From contig NZ_RMBX01000010.1 in NCBI RefSeq assembly GCF_003807585.1, positions 62,001 to 126,000 of the forward strand: a DNA stretch of 64,000 bases, written 5' to 3'. Below, one piece after another: positions 27,008 to 36,500 of the stretch; the stretch's first letter is position 1, and every line of letters begins with the position of its first letter. The position numbers and the translations under genes are program-made. Source of the DNA: Chitinophaga barathri. Its GTDB lineage: Bacteria; Bacteroidota; Bacteroidia; Chitinophagales; Chitinophagaceae. The notes under the pieces are model-generated. The model was not told the origin of the DNA. It ran no database searches and saw only the letters and a list, made by a program, of their open reading frames with translations.

Positions 27008-28177
27008 TTGACTACTCCACAACGTATAGCCGAACTTCTTAAAAAAGCCGCGGACCACACGGCCACAGCGGAAGAATTGCAGGAGCTTGCCGACTTTGTG
27101 CAGCATGATCCCTCCGGGGAGCGCGCATTGGAAATGGAAGCGCTGCTGCGCAAAGATGCGGCGCCCCGGCAGGCATACGACCAGGCGCATTGGAACAAGC
27201 TGGCCGATCAGATCCTCGAAGCAGACCGCCCTCAACCGGCGAAAATAATCCCCTGGCGCAGTCGCGCGTGGGCGGCGGCCGTGGTGCTGCTCCTGGTATC
27301 TTCCACTACCTATTGGCTGCTGCGCAGGCCCGCTGCCGTAAAAGAACCTGTACTGGCTTCGCAACCTCAGAAAGACATTGCTCCCGGTGGCAACAAAGCT
27401 GTGCTCACGCTGGGGGACGGTACGGAAATATCGCTGGACAGTGCGGGCAATGGCATACTCGCGCAACAAGGCAACACCAAAGTGATCAAGACCCGCAACG
27501 GGGAATTACAATACGATGCGCCACAGCATGGCGGCCAAATGGTCTTTAACAAGATCGCCACGCCCCGCGGCGGGCAATACACCATTACCTTGCCTGACGG
27601 CAGCAGAGTATGGCTGAATGCTTCCAGCAGCCTGCGTTACCCCGCTGTTTTCAGCGGCAGGAGCAGGGTAGTGGAGCTGAAAGGCGAAGCTTATTTTGAA
27701 GTCTCCAAACAGGCAGGTCAATCCTTTGTAGTAAAAGTAGAGGAGATGGAAGTGAAAGTACTCGGCACGCATTTTAATATTATGGCGTACGATGATGAAC
27801 CCGCATTAAAAACCACGCTGCTGGAAGGCGCCGTGGAAGTAAAAAAGGCGGATGTTGTCAGAACGCTGAAACCCGGCCAGGGCGCCAGCCTGCACCGCCA
27901 GAGCGGCACGCTCGAGTTGCTGCCGGAAGTGAATACCGAAGAAGCGGTGGCCTGGAAAAACGGTTTTATCCAGTTCGAAGGCAACGATATCCGTTCCGTT
28001 ATGCGGCAGGTTGCGCGCTGGTATGATGTGGAGGTAGTATATAAAGGTAATGTGCCCGCGCACTTCAGGGGAATTGTGCCGCGTAATGTGCCTGTATCGC
28101 AGGTGTTAAAAATACTGGAACTGACAGGAGAAGTTCATTTTGAGATAGGAGACAGGCAAATCATTGTATCACCATAA
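27008..28177 (+). CDS. FecR-family anti-sigma factor of the GH16 locus
   Basis: A 389-residue anti-sigma regulator. The cytoplasmic helix region (about 1-75) reads TTPQRIAELLKKAADHTATAEEL. One membrane segment lies at about 84-104 (WAAAVVLLLVSSTTYWLL). The FecR domain (about 180-275) has ITLPDGSRVWLNASSSLRYP, VELKGEAYFEV and VLGTHFNIMAY. The DUF4974-type C-terminus (about 315-388) has GFIQFEGNDIRSVMRQVARWYDVEV. No ATG fits the start: the frame opens at TTG 27008, and the sequence from there matches a normal FecR N-terminus, so a TTG start is likely. It links the sigma factor to the STN domain of the SusC that follows. Confidence 0.9.
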   Translation: MTTPQRIAELLKKAADHTATAEELQELADFVQHDPSGERALEMEALLRKDAAPRQAYDQAHWNKLADQILEADRPQPAKIIPWRSRAWAAAVVLLLVSSTTYWLLRRPAAVKEPVLASQPQKDIAPGGNKAVLTLGDGTEISLDSAGNGILAQQGNTKVIKTRNGELQYDAPQHGGQMVFNKIATPRGGQYTITLPDGSRVWLNASSSLRYPAVFSGRSRVVELKGEAYFEVSKQAGQSFVVKVEEMEVKVLGTHFNIMAYDDEPALKTTLLEGAVEVKKADVVRTLKPGQGASLHRQSGTLELLPEVNTEEAVAWKNGFIQFEGNDIRSVMRQVARWYDVEVVYKGNVPAHFRGIVPRNVPVSQVLKILELTGEVHFEIGDRQIIVSP

Positions 28178-28339
28178 AGCAGCGATCAACCAAATTTCGA
28201 CGTTATGAGTCCCTGAGCTATGACACCACGATGGCCCGAATAAATGCCGGAAGCGTTCGTACCGCTCCCGGCGGGTTTGGGCGCATAAACCACAATCGTT
28301 TCGCAATTATTATTTAATTACCCACAACCGTACAAATGT

Positions 28340-31300
28340 ATGCTTTTTTCCCAAAGCAGGCCCCGGCATGCCCGGCGGCAACTGAAGATTCCGCGATTAT
28401 CAGCAAAAACGTTACTGATCATGAAATTGATAGTGCTTTTAATGACCACCGCCTTACTGGAGGTACATGCAGCCGGGTTCGCACAAACCGTGTCGATCTC
28501 AGCGCGCAGCACTTCACTGGAAAAGGTTTTTAAAGAGATCAGGAAACAAACGGGTTATACTTTCCTGTATACGGACGAGCAGCTGTTTCATGCCCGCGCT
28601 TTCAGCCTGGAGCTGAAAAACGTGCCGCTGCGGCAGGCGCTCGACCAGTGTTTTGAAAACCAGCCCCTGCACTATACTATTGAAAATAAAACCATTGTCG
28701 TAAAACGAAAGCCCGCCGCGGCCAGCGTCGCTCCCGCCGCTGATATGGTAGTGAAGGGAAAGATAACGGACGATAAAGAGCAGCCCCTGCCGGGCGCTAC
28801 CATCCAGGTAAAAGGGACCTCGCGCGGTGTAACAAGTAATGCCGACGGGGAATACAGTATTGAAGTGCCCGGCCCGGATGCCGTGCTCATCGTCTCTTCC
28901 ATCGGCTACGACCGCAGGGAGGTGCCGGTAAGCGGCAACGCGGAGCTGAATATCGCCCTCAATGTATCCGCCTCCAGGATTGCCGAGCTGGTGGTAGTGG
29001 GTTATGGCGAACAAAAGAGAGGCTCTCTTACCAGTGCCATTTCTTCGCTTACGGCCAAAGACTTTGAAGCCCAACCCGTGAACCGCATCGACCAGGTATT
29101 GCAGGGCCGCGTAACAGGCGTACAGGTAACGAATTCAGCCGGTTCGCCCGGTGGCGCGGTGCGTATCCGCATCAGGGGCGCCAACTCCATCAACGGCGAT
29201 AACGGGCCTATCTACGTGGTGGACGGGTTTGTTGGCGCCGAGCTTTTTTCCATCAACCCGGATGATATCGAATCCATCCAGGTGCTGAAAGATGCGGCGG
29301 CCACAGCTATCTACGGCAGCAGGGGCTCCAACGGCGTTATTCTCGTTACCACCAGGAAAGGCAGCAAAGGCGGCCTTAAAGTGAATTTCACTACCCGCCT
29401 GTCTACCTCGCAGGTCATCAAAAAAATGGATCTGCTCAATGCCGCCGAGTTTGCCTCTACAGTAAACGAACGCGCCACGGCACTGGGTACCACGAAACCT
29501 TTTACGGACGAACAGATAGACGGTTACCGCAAAAACGGCGGTACGGACTGGCAGGATGAGATCTTCCGCAACGCACTCGGCCAGGAATACATGCTGAGCC
29601 TCTCAGGCGGTAACGACAAAAGCGGGTACTTCATCTCCGGCAACTATCTCAACCAGGATGGTGTGATCAACAATTCAAACTACAAACGTTACACCCTCCG
29701 CTCCAATATCAATTCAAAACTTACGAATAAAATTTCCACTTTCCTCAACATCACCGGCTCCTACAGCACGGCGCAGAACGTGGACATCCCGGCTGACGGG
29801 CCTCACAGCCCGCTCGCGCAAGCCGCTACCTGGTCGCCCACCGTGCCCGTGCGCAAGGCGGATGGCACCTACACCGCAACGGATCCAATCGGTTCCGTAT
29901 TCTTCAACCCTGTAGCGCTCACCACCGAGCAGCTGTCTGAAAGGGAACGCATGCTGGTCAATACCATCGGCGGATTTAAGTTTGATGATATAGCGGTGCC
30001 TGGCTTGTCGTTCAGCATTCAGTACGGTGCGAACTATCTCGAGTACCAGGATAAATCTTTCGCGGGCAAAGTGGTGAACTCCGGCACGGCTACGGCCAGC
30101 CTCCGTACCAATAAGGAAACCAAGCTGCAAAACACCAATATGCTCAACTACCGGAGAACATTCAACGGGCACAGCATTGATGCCACAGGGGTCGTGGAAT
30201 ACCAGCAGATCGTATACAACTATATGTCCGCCGGTGCGTCCAACCTGACGTATGAATCTTTTCACTGGAATAATCTCACGCAGGGCACGCCCGGCAGCCC
30301 GGGTTCCGGCTATTCCAAATCATCTATTTTTTCCCTGGTGGGCCGTGTGAACTATGGTTATAAAGACCGTTACCTGTTATCAGCCGCTGTTCGCCGCGAT
30401 GGTTCTTCCAAATTCCTGGGTGGGAATAAATTCAGTTATTTCCCTTCCTTTTCCGCTGGCTGGATCATCAGCCAGGAGCCGTTCATGAAAGGCCAGCAGT
30501 TGTTCAGCAACCTGAAGCTGCGCGGCAGCTGGGGCTTTACAGGCAACGATGGCGTTGGCCCGTACAGCACATTTTCCGCCTATTCCAACCGGAATGCTTC
30601 TTTCACCAACTCCACCTTCCAGAACGGCATCATCCTGGGCGTGATCGGCAATCCTGACCTGAAATGGGAAACCACTGAACAACAGAACGTCGGGATAGAT
30701 GCATCGCTGCTGAACGGCCGTATTAACTTCAGCGCTGATTATTTCGTGAAAAATACCCGCGACCTGCTGCTGAATGAGAACCTGCCCATTTACCTGGGTG
30801 GTAATGTTATCACCCGCAACATCGGTTCGGTGCAGAATAAAGGCTGGGAATTTTTGGTGGACGGCGATGTTTTCGAAGGTGGCTCCGTTACCTGGAACAC
30901 GGGTGTGAATGTTTCGTTCGTAAAAAACAATGTACAATCCACCGGCACGAAGTCCATCATTTTTGACCCCAACAACCGCCGTATCGGCGGTGGTATGTCC
31001 CCGCAATCCGAATTTGTGGTAATGGCGGGCAAGCCGCTGGGCGCTATCTGGGGCCTGCAATACCTGGGCACCTGGAAGCCGGGCGAAGAAACCGAGGCGG
31101 CCAGATTTGGCGCCAAACCGGGCGATGCGCGGTATAAGGATCTCAAGGAAGACGGGGTGATCGATGCGGGTGATTACAGCGTGATTGGTACCGGCATTCC
31201 CAGAACGACGCTGGGCTGGAACAACACAGTCAACTACAAATCTTTCTCCCTGAACATTTTTTTCCATGGAATGTTCGGATTCGACAAGCTCAACTACAAC

Positions 31301-31690
31301 AATGCCGCGGCCATGTACCTCGGCGGCGACGCCAGGCAGGCTACGCTGCGCGATATCCTGGACCGGTACACGCCCGGCAAGAGCGAAACGTCCAACATAC
31401 CGGCTTTCAGCGCTACCAATAAAAATTTCACGCAGTCTACCCGCTTCCTCGAAAAAGCAGATTTCCTGCGGCTGAAAAACATCAGTCTTTCTTACACCTT
31501 ACCCAAACCCATACTGCGGCACGTAGGGCTGAAAGTATTTGTGAGCGCCACGAACCTGCTCACCTTTACTGATTATTCCGGCATCGATCCGGAAGCCAGC
31601 TCTTCGTCAGGCGATTTCAGGCAGGGGATAGATTACGGCTCGTACCCGAACGCAAAAACGATCACAGGCGGGCTTTCACTGAATTTTTAA
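28340..31690 (+). CDS. SusC/RagA family TonB-linked transporter with STN domain (GH16 locus)
   Basis: A 1116-residue outer-membrane transporter. The signal anchor is around 23-48 (LLIMKLIVLLMTTALLEVHA). An STN domain follows (about 50-122, SLEKVFKEIRKQTGYTFLYT), then a carboxypeptidase-regulatory-like domain (about 136-215, KGKITDDKEQPLPGATIQVK), the VVVGYGEQKRGSLTSA segment, a plug (about 226-345) and the barrel. The STN domain and the FecR gene upstream suggest ligand-triggered induction through the sigma factor. The SusD gene starts 23 bases later. The GH16 enzyme downstream points to beta-glucan oligosaccharides as cargo. The Met at 28421 is an alternative start. Confidence 0.94.
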   Translation: MLFSQSRPRHARRQLKIPRLSAKTLLIMKLIVLLMTTALLEVHAAGFAQTVSISARSTSLEKVFKEIRKQTGYTFLYTDEQLFHARAFSLELKNVPLRQALDQCFENQPLHYTIENKTIVVKRKPAAASVAPAADMVVKGKITDDKEQPLPGATIQVKGTSRGVTSNADGEYSIEVPGPDAVLIVSSIGYDRREVPVSGNAELNIALNVSASRIAELVVVGYGEQKRGSLTSAISSLTAKDFEAQPVNRIDQVLQGRVTGVQVTNSAGSPGGAVRIRIRGANSINGDNGPIYVVDGFVGAELFSINPDDIESIQVLKDAAATAIYGSRGSNGVILVTTRKGSKGGLKVNFTTRLSTSQVIKKMDLLNAAEFASTVNERATALGTTKPFTDEQIDGYRKNGGTDWQDEIFRNALGQEYMLSLSGGNDKSGYFISGNYLNQDGVINNSNYKRYTLRSNINSKLTNKISTFLNITGSYSTAQNVDIPADGPHSPLAQAATWSPTVPVRKADGTYTATDPIGSVFFNPVALTTEQLSERERMLVNTIGGFKFDDIAVPGLSFSIQYGANYLEYQDKSFAGKVVNSGTATASLRTNKETKLQNTNMLNYRRTFNGHSIDATGVVEYQQIVYNYMSAGASNLTYESFHWNNLTQGTPGSPGSGYSKSSIFSLVGRVNYGYKDRYLLSAAVRRDGSSKFLGGNKFSYFPSFSAGWIISQEPFMKGQQLFSNLKLRGSWGFTGNDGVGPYSTFSAYSNRNASFTNSTFQNGIILGVIGNPDLKWETTEQQNVGIDASLLNGRINFSADYFVKNTRDLLLNENLPIYLGGNVITRNIGSVQNKGWEFLVDGDVFEGGSVTWNTGVNVSFVKNNVQSTGTKSIIFDPNNRRIGGGMSPQSEFVVMAGKPLGAIWGLQYLGTWKPGEETEAARFGAKPGDARYKDLKEDGVIDAGDYSVIGTGIPRTTLGWNNTVNYKSFSLNIFFHGMFGFDKLNYNNAAAMYLGGDARQATLRDILDRYTPGKSETSNIPAFSATNKNFTQSTRFLEKADFLRLKNISLSYTLPKPILRHVGLKVFVSATNLLTFTDYSGIDPEASSSSGDFRQGIDYGSYPNAKTITGGLSLNF

Positions 31691-31713
31691 TGGTTTGATC
31701 CAAAACAGCAAAC

Positions 31714-33156
31714 ATGAAAAAGATATATAGTTTCTTACTCATCATCCTATTAGCCGGCTGCAGCAAATCACTGGAAGAAAATCCCCGCGGGCTGGTAATA
31801 GGCAGCGAGGGCCTGAGCAGCCAGGCCGGCCTGGAATCAGCGCTCACCGGCGCTTACGGCAGCCTGATGGTGCCCTGGGAAAGCGGTTTCACGACCGTCT
31901 CGCAGATTGCCATGAGCATGGGGGCGGACGATCTCACCACGCATCCCGGTTCCAATAAAGAGGAGTTCAGGGAGTTCGACCGCTTCAACGTATCGTCGCT
32001 CAACAGCCGTATGACGCCTATCTGGCGCGGTTGTTACAAAGTGATACAATCTACTAACAACATCATCAATAATTATACGGCGGTACAAGACGGCAACGAA
32101 GCCACCGTGCGCGCCATCGTGGGCGAAGCGTATTTCCTGCGCGCGCTCAGTTACTACTGGCTCACCCGCTACTGGGGTGCCGTGCCGCTGGTACTCAGTG
32201 AAAAATATACCTCCGACCAGCTGGCCATGCAGAAGAGCCAGCCGGCCGACATTTACAAACAGATCGAGGCCGACCTGCTGAAAGCGGAAGAATGGGTGCC
32301 CAATGCCAAACGTGATCCCGGAAGGCCGAACAAAGGTTCCGTAAAAGCGTTGCTGGCCGATGTTTATCTCACCGAAGGCGGATGGCCACTGAAAGATCAG
32401 GGCAAATACGCGATGGCTGCGGCGAAAGCGAAAGAAGTGATCGACAACAAGGCAGCCTATAATTTCGATCTTTACCAGGCCGGTTTCCTGAAAATATTTG
32501 CGGGTGGCACCTCAGAAGACGTATTTACGCTGTTCACCCGCGGGCAGTGGTCTACTTACAATTCCTTCTACGGCCTTTCCACCATGCCGGAAAATGAAGG
32601 CGGCTGGTCCGACTTTTTCCCCGAGCTGAACTTCTTTAGCAACTTTCCCGCGGGCAGCAGGAAAGACGCCACTTTCTCCACCTCTTTCGTGGTGGGCGGC
32701 GTTACAATCCCCTGGCAGGAGGTTACAACAAAACATCCCTATTACAAAAAGTTCACGATCCAGAGCGGGCAGAAAGACACCTACATGTCCAACAATCCCG
32801 TGATCATGATCCGTTATGCGCATGTGCTGCTCACGTATGCTGAAGCGCAGGCCCGCTCTGCCACCACTCCTTCGCCTGAAGCCTATGCCGCAATAAACGC
32901 CGTGCGGCTGCGCGCGGGGCTGGGGGATCTTACGCCCGGGCTTGGCAGTGCCGCATTCGCAGATGCCGTGGTAGATGAAAGGGCCTGGGAATTTGCCGGC
33001 GAATGGTGCCGCTGGTTCGATCTCATTCGCCTCGAAAAAGTGGAGGCCGCCAACGCCTCCAAAGACCCCGGCGACCTGTCTCCAGGCCCCATCACAAAAG
33101 CAAAATACTGGCTGCCCATACCCGGTGCGGACGCGCAGGTAAACCCAAATCTTTGA
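31714..33156 (+). CDS. SusD/RagB family glycan-binding lipoprotein (GH16 locus)
   Basis: A 480-residue surface lipoprotein with a short signal (MKKIYSFLLIILLAGC, Cys16). SusD blocks are visible: GEAYFLRALSYYWLTRYWGAVPLV (about 136-159), PNKGSVKALLADVYLTEGG and, near the end, DERAWEFAGEWCRWFDLIRL and KAKYWLPIPGAD. It pairs with the SusC gene 23 bases upstream. Its stop codon (33154-33156) is followed almost at once by a palindromic repeat element, after which the GH16 gene begins. It should bind the glycan that the GH16 enzyme cuts. Confidence 0.94.
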   Translation: MKKIYSFLLIILLAGCSKSLEENPRGLVIGSEGLSSQAGLESALTGAYGSLMVPWESGFTTVSQIAMSMGADDLTTHPGSNKEEFREFDRFNVSSLNSRMTPIWRGCYKVIQSTNNIINNYTAVQDGNEATVRAIVGEAYFLRALSYYWLTRYWGAVPLVLSEKYTSDQLAMQKSQPADIYKQIEADLLKAEEWVPNAKRDPGRPNKGSVKALLADVYLTEGGWPLKDQGKYAMAAAKAKEVIDNKAAYNFDLYQAGFLKIFAGGTSEDVFTLFTRGQWSTYNSFYGLSTMPENEGGWSDFFPELNFFSNFPAGSRKDATFSTSFVVGGVTIPWQEVTTKHPYYKKFTIQSGQKDTYMSNNPVIMIRYAHVLLTYAEAQARSATTPSPEAYAAINAVRLRAGLGDLTPGLGSAAFADAVVDERAWEFAGEWCRWFDLIRLEKVEAANASKDPGDLSPGPITKAKYWLPIPGADAQVNPNL

Positions 33157-33157
33157 T

Positions 33158-33189
33158 AAAGTTCGTCATTGTGCAAAAGTTCGTCATTG
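33158..33189 (+). repeat. 14-base direct repeat next to the palindromic element
   Basis: AAAGTTCGTCATTG occurs at 33158-33171 and again at 33176-33189. The second copy runs into the outer arm of the nested palindrome, so the first looks like a broken extra copy of that arm. Confidence 0.7.
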
Positions 33190-33316
33190 CGAGGAGCAGC
33201 GGGGATTTGTGCAGGAGCGCGACGAAGCAATCTCCCAATACTGGGTACATTAGTCCAATCCGGGAGATTGCTTCGTCGCCCCACCCGCTTAGCTCCGCGG
33301 CTCCTCGCAATGACGA
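33181..33316. repeat. Nested palindromic intergenic repeat element
   Basis: The outer arms TCGTCATTGCGAGGAGC (33181-33197) and its exact reverse complement (33300-33316) are 17 bases. The inner arms GCGACGAAGCAATCTCCC (33219-33236) and its exact complement (33262-33279) are 18 bases. Spacings on the two sides are nearly equal (21 and 20 bases), giving a symmetric 136-base cruciform or hairpin. Pieces of the same sequence recur up to about 33470 (GCTCCGCGG at 33411, GCGCAATGAC at 33461). Sequences of this kind (GTCATTGCGAG...GAAGCAATCTC) are known as dispersed repeats in several bacterial groups. Confidence 0.88.
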
Positions 33317-33547
33317 GCTTTACCTTATCGGTATAGCAGATAAAATAAAAGCGATTATCCGTTGACCAGCGAATGCCGTCCTCGCAAATGCGAACGTGCT
33401 ATTCACTTTAGCTCCGCGGCTTCCCGCAATGAAGGGCTTGATATTCGCTTTAGCTTTGCTGCGCAATGACGGCCTTTTCCCGAATCGGTATAAACAAGCG
33501 AATTATCACTCAGAAAGTTAATTATCCACTCATGAAAAACACCCGTT

Positions 33548-36500
33548 ATGAAAAAACTTTTACTGCTCCTCCTGGGCGGCTTGTTATGCTGCAATATGCT
33601 GCACGCCCAGTTCCTCCTTGTGGATGACATGGAGGGCCATGGCCCCGGCTCTGGCAGATGGTCCTATTATGCCGGCCCCAACGCCACAGGCAATGTATTG
33701 TTCAATGTGCCCAACCCGGCCCCTTCATCCATTAACCCAAGCTCGCATGTAGCGAAATTCACGAAAGACACGACCTGCTTCGAGTACATGAGCGCCAGCT
33801 GCGGCCTGACCAGTACCTTCGACCTCAGCGGCGGCGCCGTGTTCAAAATGCTGGTGTACAGCAACGTACGTGAAGAAGTGATGTTTAAGCTGCAACCCGG
33901 TACCGACTACACGAAAGCGGTGTTTTTTACCTACAAGGTGAAAAACGTCAACCAGTGGGAAGAAGCTGTCTTTAATTTCCAGAGCGTGGCGAACAGGACG
34001 GATTTCAACCGTATCGCGATACAGTTCATCGATGGCCGCAAAGCCAACGGCATCCTGTATTTCGACCTGGTGCAGGCGCCCAACCCCATCAACATCACCT
34101 TCCTCAATACCCGCATCCCGATGGGGCATGAACATGGCGCGGTGATACCGGTGAAACTGAATGGCGCGGTCTTTAAACCGGCGCTTACCTCGTTGAACTG
34201 GTACGCGGAGAACCTGCCGCCGGGTGTGAGTATCGACAGCATTCAGCGCGTAAGCGATACGACGGCGAACATCGTGCTTGCCGGTAATTCCCCCGCCAAC
34301 TATTCCCGCACCACGCTCAAACTCACGGTAGCAGGGCAGGAGGTGGAAGGCGCCAACACGCCGTCCTATTCAGTGAAAGGCAATGCCATTTTTGAAGGCA
34401 ACCCCGCCTGGACGATGATCTACAACGACGAGTTCAACATAGACGGTGTGCCTGACCGCAGCAAATGGACGGTGGACCCGCAGCCGAAAGGCTGGATCAA
34501 CGGAGAACAGCAGGTATATACCGATTCCACGCACGACAATGCGCGCGTTCGAAACGGGGACCTGGTGATCACCGGTAAAAGAGATTTTCCGAACGGCACG
34601 ACCACCGAGCCATGGTCATCAGCCCGCGTCATATCACAAAACAAAATGGACCTGCTATACGGCAAGGTGGAAGTGCGGGCTAAACTGCCCAAAGCAAGAG
34701 GCTCCTGGCCCGCCATCTGGATGATGCCCACCAGCAGCGTATATGGCGGATGGCCGAAAAGCGGCGAGATAGATATCCTGGAGCATATCGGGAACCAGCT
34801 CGGCAGGGTGATGTCCACCGTACACACGGAAAACAATAACTGGACCAACGGTGGCCATCTTACCGGCTTCCGCAATTTCCCCGATGCACATACCGCTTAC
34901 CATACGTATTCGGTGGAATGGTCACCGGATTCATTGAGGTTCACTTTCGACAGCCTGCATATTTACACTTACGTGAACCCGCAGACTGATTGGAAAGACT
35001 GGCCTTTTGACCAGAAATTCCACATCATCCTCAACCTCGCCATCGGCGGCGGTATGGGTGGTACAATCGTACAGGGCGACTGGCCGGACAGTATGAATGT
35101 GGATTACGTACGTGTATACCAGAAAGGCCTGGGCACGCCATATCCGGATACGGTGATCGTAACGCCTGCCAACCAGCTGGTGCTGGCTGGCAAAACGGTG
35201 CAGTACACCGCCAAAGTGCTGGATCAGAACGGGCATGTAATGAGCCTGACGCCCCAATGGAGTATTACCGGCGCCGGCAATACCATCTCCGCGACAGGGC
35301 TTGCCGCCTTTGATACTTCCGGCATCGTTACAGCCACCGCCGTACTGGACACGATATCGGTCAGCGGCTCGGCATACGCCAATGTGCGTATACCCAACTA
35401 CAAGCCCATCCCCGCAAGAATAGAAGCCGAAGCATTCGATAACTCCAACTCCTGCTGCACCGAACCCACGCAGGACACCAGCGGTACGGTGAATGTAAGT
35501 TACATCGGCAAAGGCACCTGGTTTGATTACGACATTGATGTGCCCGATGGCAACCGGTACCGTGTACAGCTCAGGGCGGCGGTAAGCGCGGCTACCAGTG
35601 CCAATATTTACCTGGACACTGTTTTACTGGCTACCATGAAACTACCCGCAAGCGGAGGCTGGCAGAAGTGGATCACCGTATCCTCACCCAAATTCAGATT
35701 AAAACAGGGCAGGCAAACTATCCGCGTTTATTCCAATGCATCCGGCTGGAACTATAACTGGCTGCGGATCGTGGATGCGGACAGCGTGGTCGTTTCGAAC
35801 GTAGTGGTAACCCCCGATTCCGTAACGCTTAAATATGGCGAAACCCAACAATACAGCGCCAAGGCATTTGACCAGCGCGGCGATATCGTATCATTCACGC
35901 CTGAGTGGAAATTGACCGGGGGCGACACCGCGAATGCGGTCAACCAGCAAGGACTGTTTACAGCGGGCAGTTCTACCGGGTGGTTTAAAGTGAAAGCAAG
36001 GGACGAAGGGGCGACTGGTATGGCCACGGTAAAAATAGTGCCCGTGCCGGTTTTAACAAGGGTGACCATTTCCCCGCGCAGCGCTACGGTGCCGGTGGAT
36101 GCCTCCCAGGCGTTTTTGATCACCGGGTACGACCAGTTCGACAGTATAATGCCGGTGCCGGCGCAAAGCGGCTGGGCAGTCACCGGGCCGCGTAACCGTG
36201 TCAGCTCTGCCGGCGTGTTCACTGCGGGCGATTCTATCGGCACATTTATGATCACCTTCACCAGTGGTTCCGCGAAAGATACCGTGTACGCCACTACGGC
36301 CTGGACCTGCACGGTGAACGATCATTACGAGGCGGAGTCCGCTTCGTCCGTGGCCGGAGGGTCCACCCTGCAAGCCTGTACGGACGTGGGCGGCGGCCAG
36401 AACTATACCAACCTGGCAAGCGGCCACCGCTTTACCTACAGTAATCTCAACGTGCCTTCCCCAGGCAGGTATATTTTCCGCATCAGGATATCATCCACCT

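Larger units (their letters stand above)
33157..33547. other. Gap between SusD and GH16 genes, mostly repeat
   Basis: The first 160 bases are the palindromic element and its direct repeat; the next 160 hold degraded copies of the same arms. The last 60 bases (AT-rich, ending in the GH16 start region) may carry a promoter, but no clear box is seen. Frames here are repeat-derived and not credible genes. Confidence 0.6.

Noticed and set aside
33181..33316. Palindromic element as a CRISPR array or integron site
   Set aside because: There is no regular repeat-spacer order, no cas or integrase gene, and the arms are inverted rather than direct.
33003..33365. Plus-strand 120-codon frame across the end of SusD and the repeat
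   Set aside because: It lies in another frame of SusD and then runs through the palindromic element; no signal, fold or family pattern.
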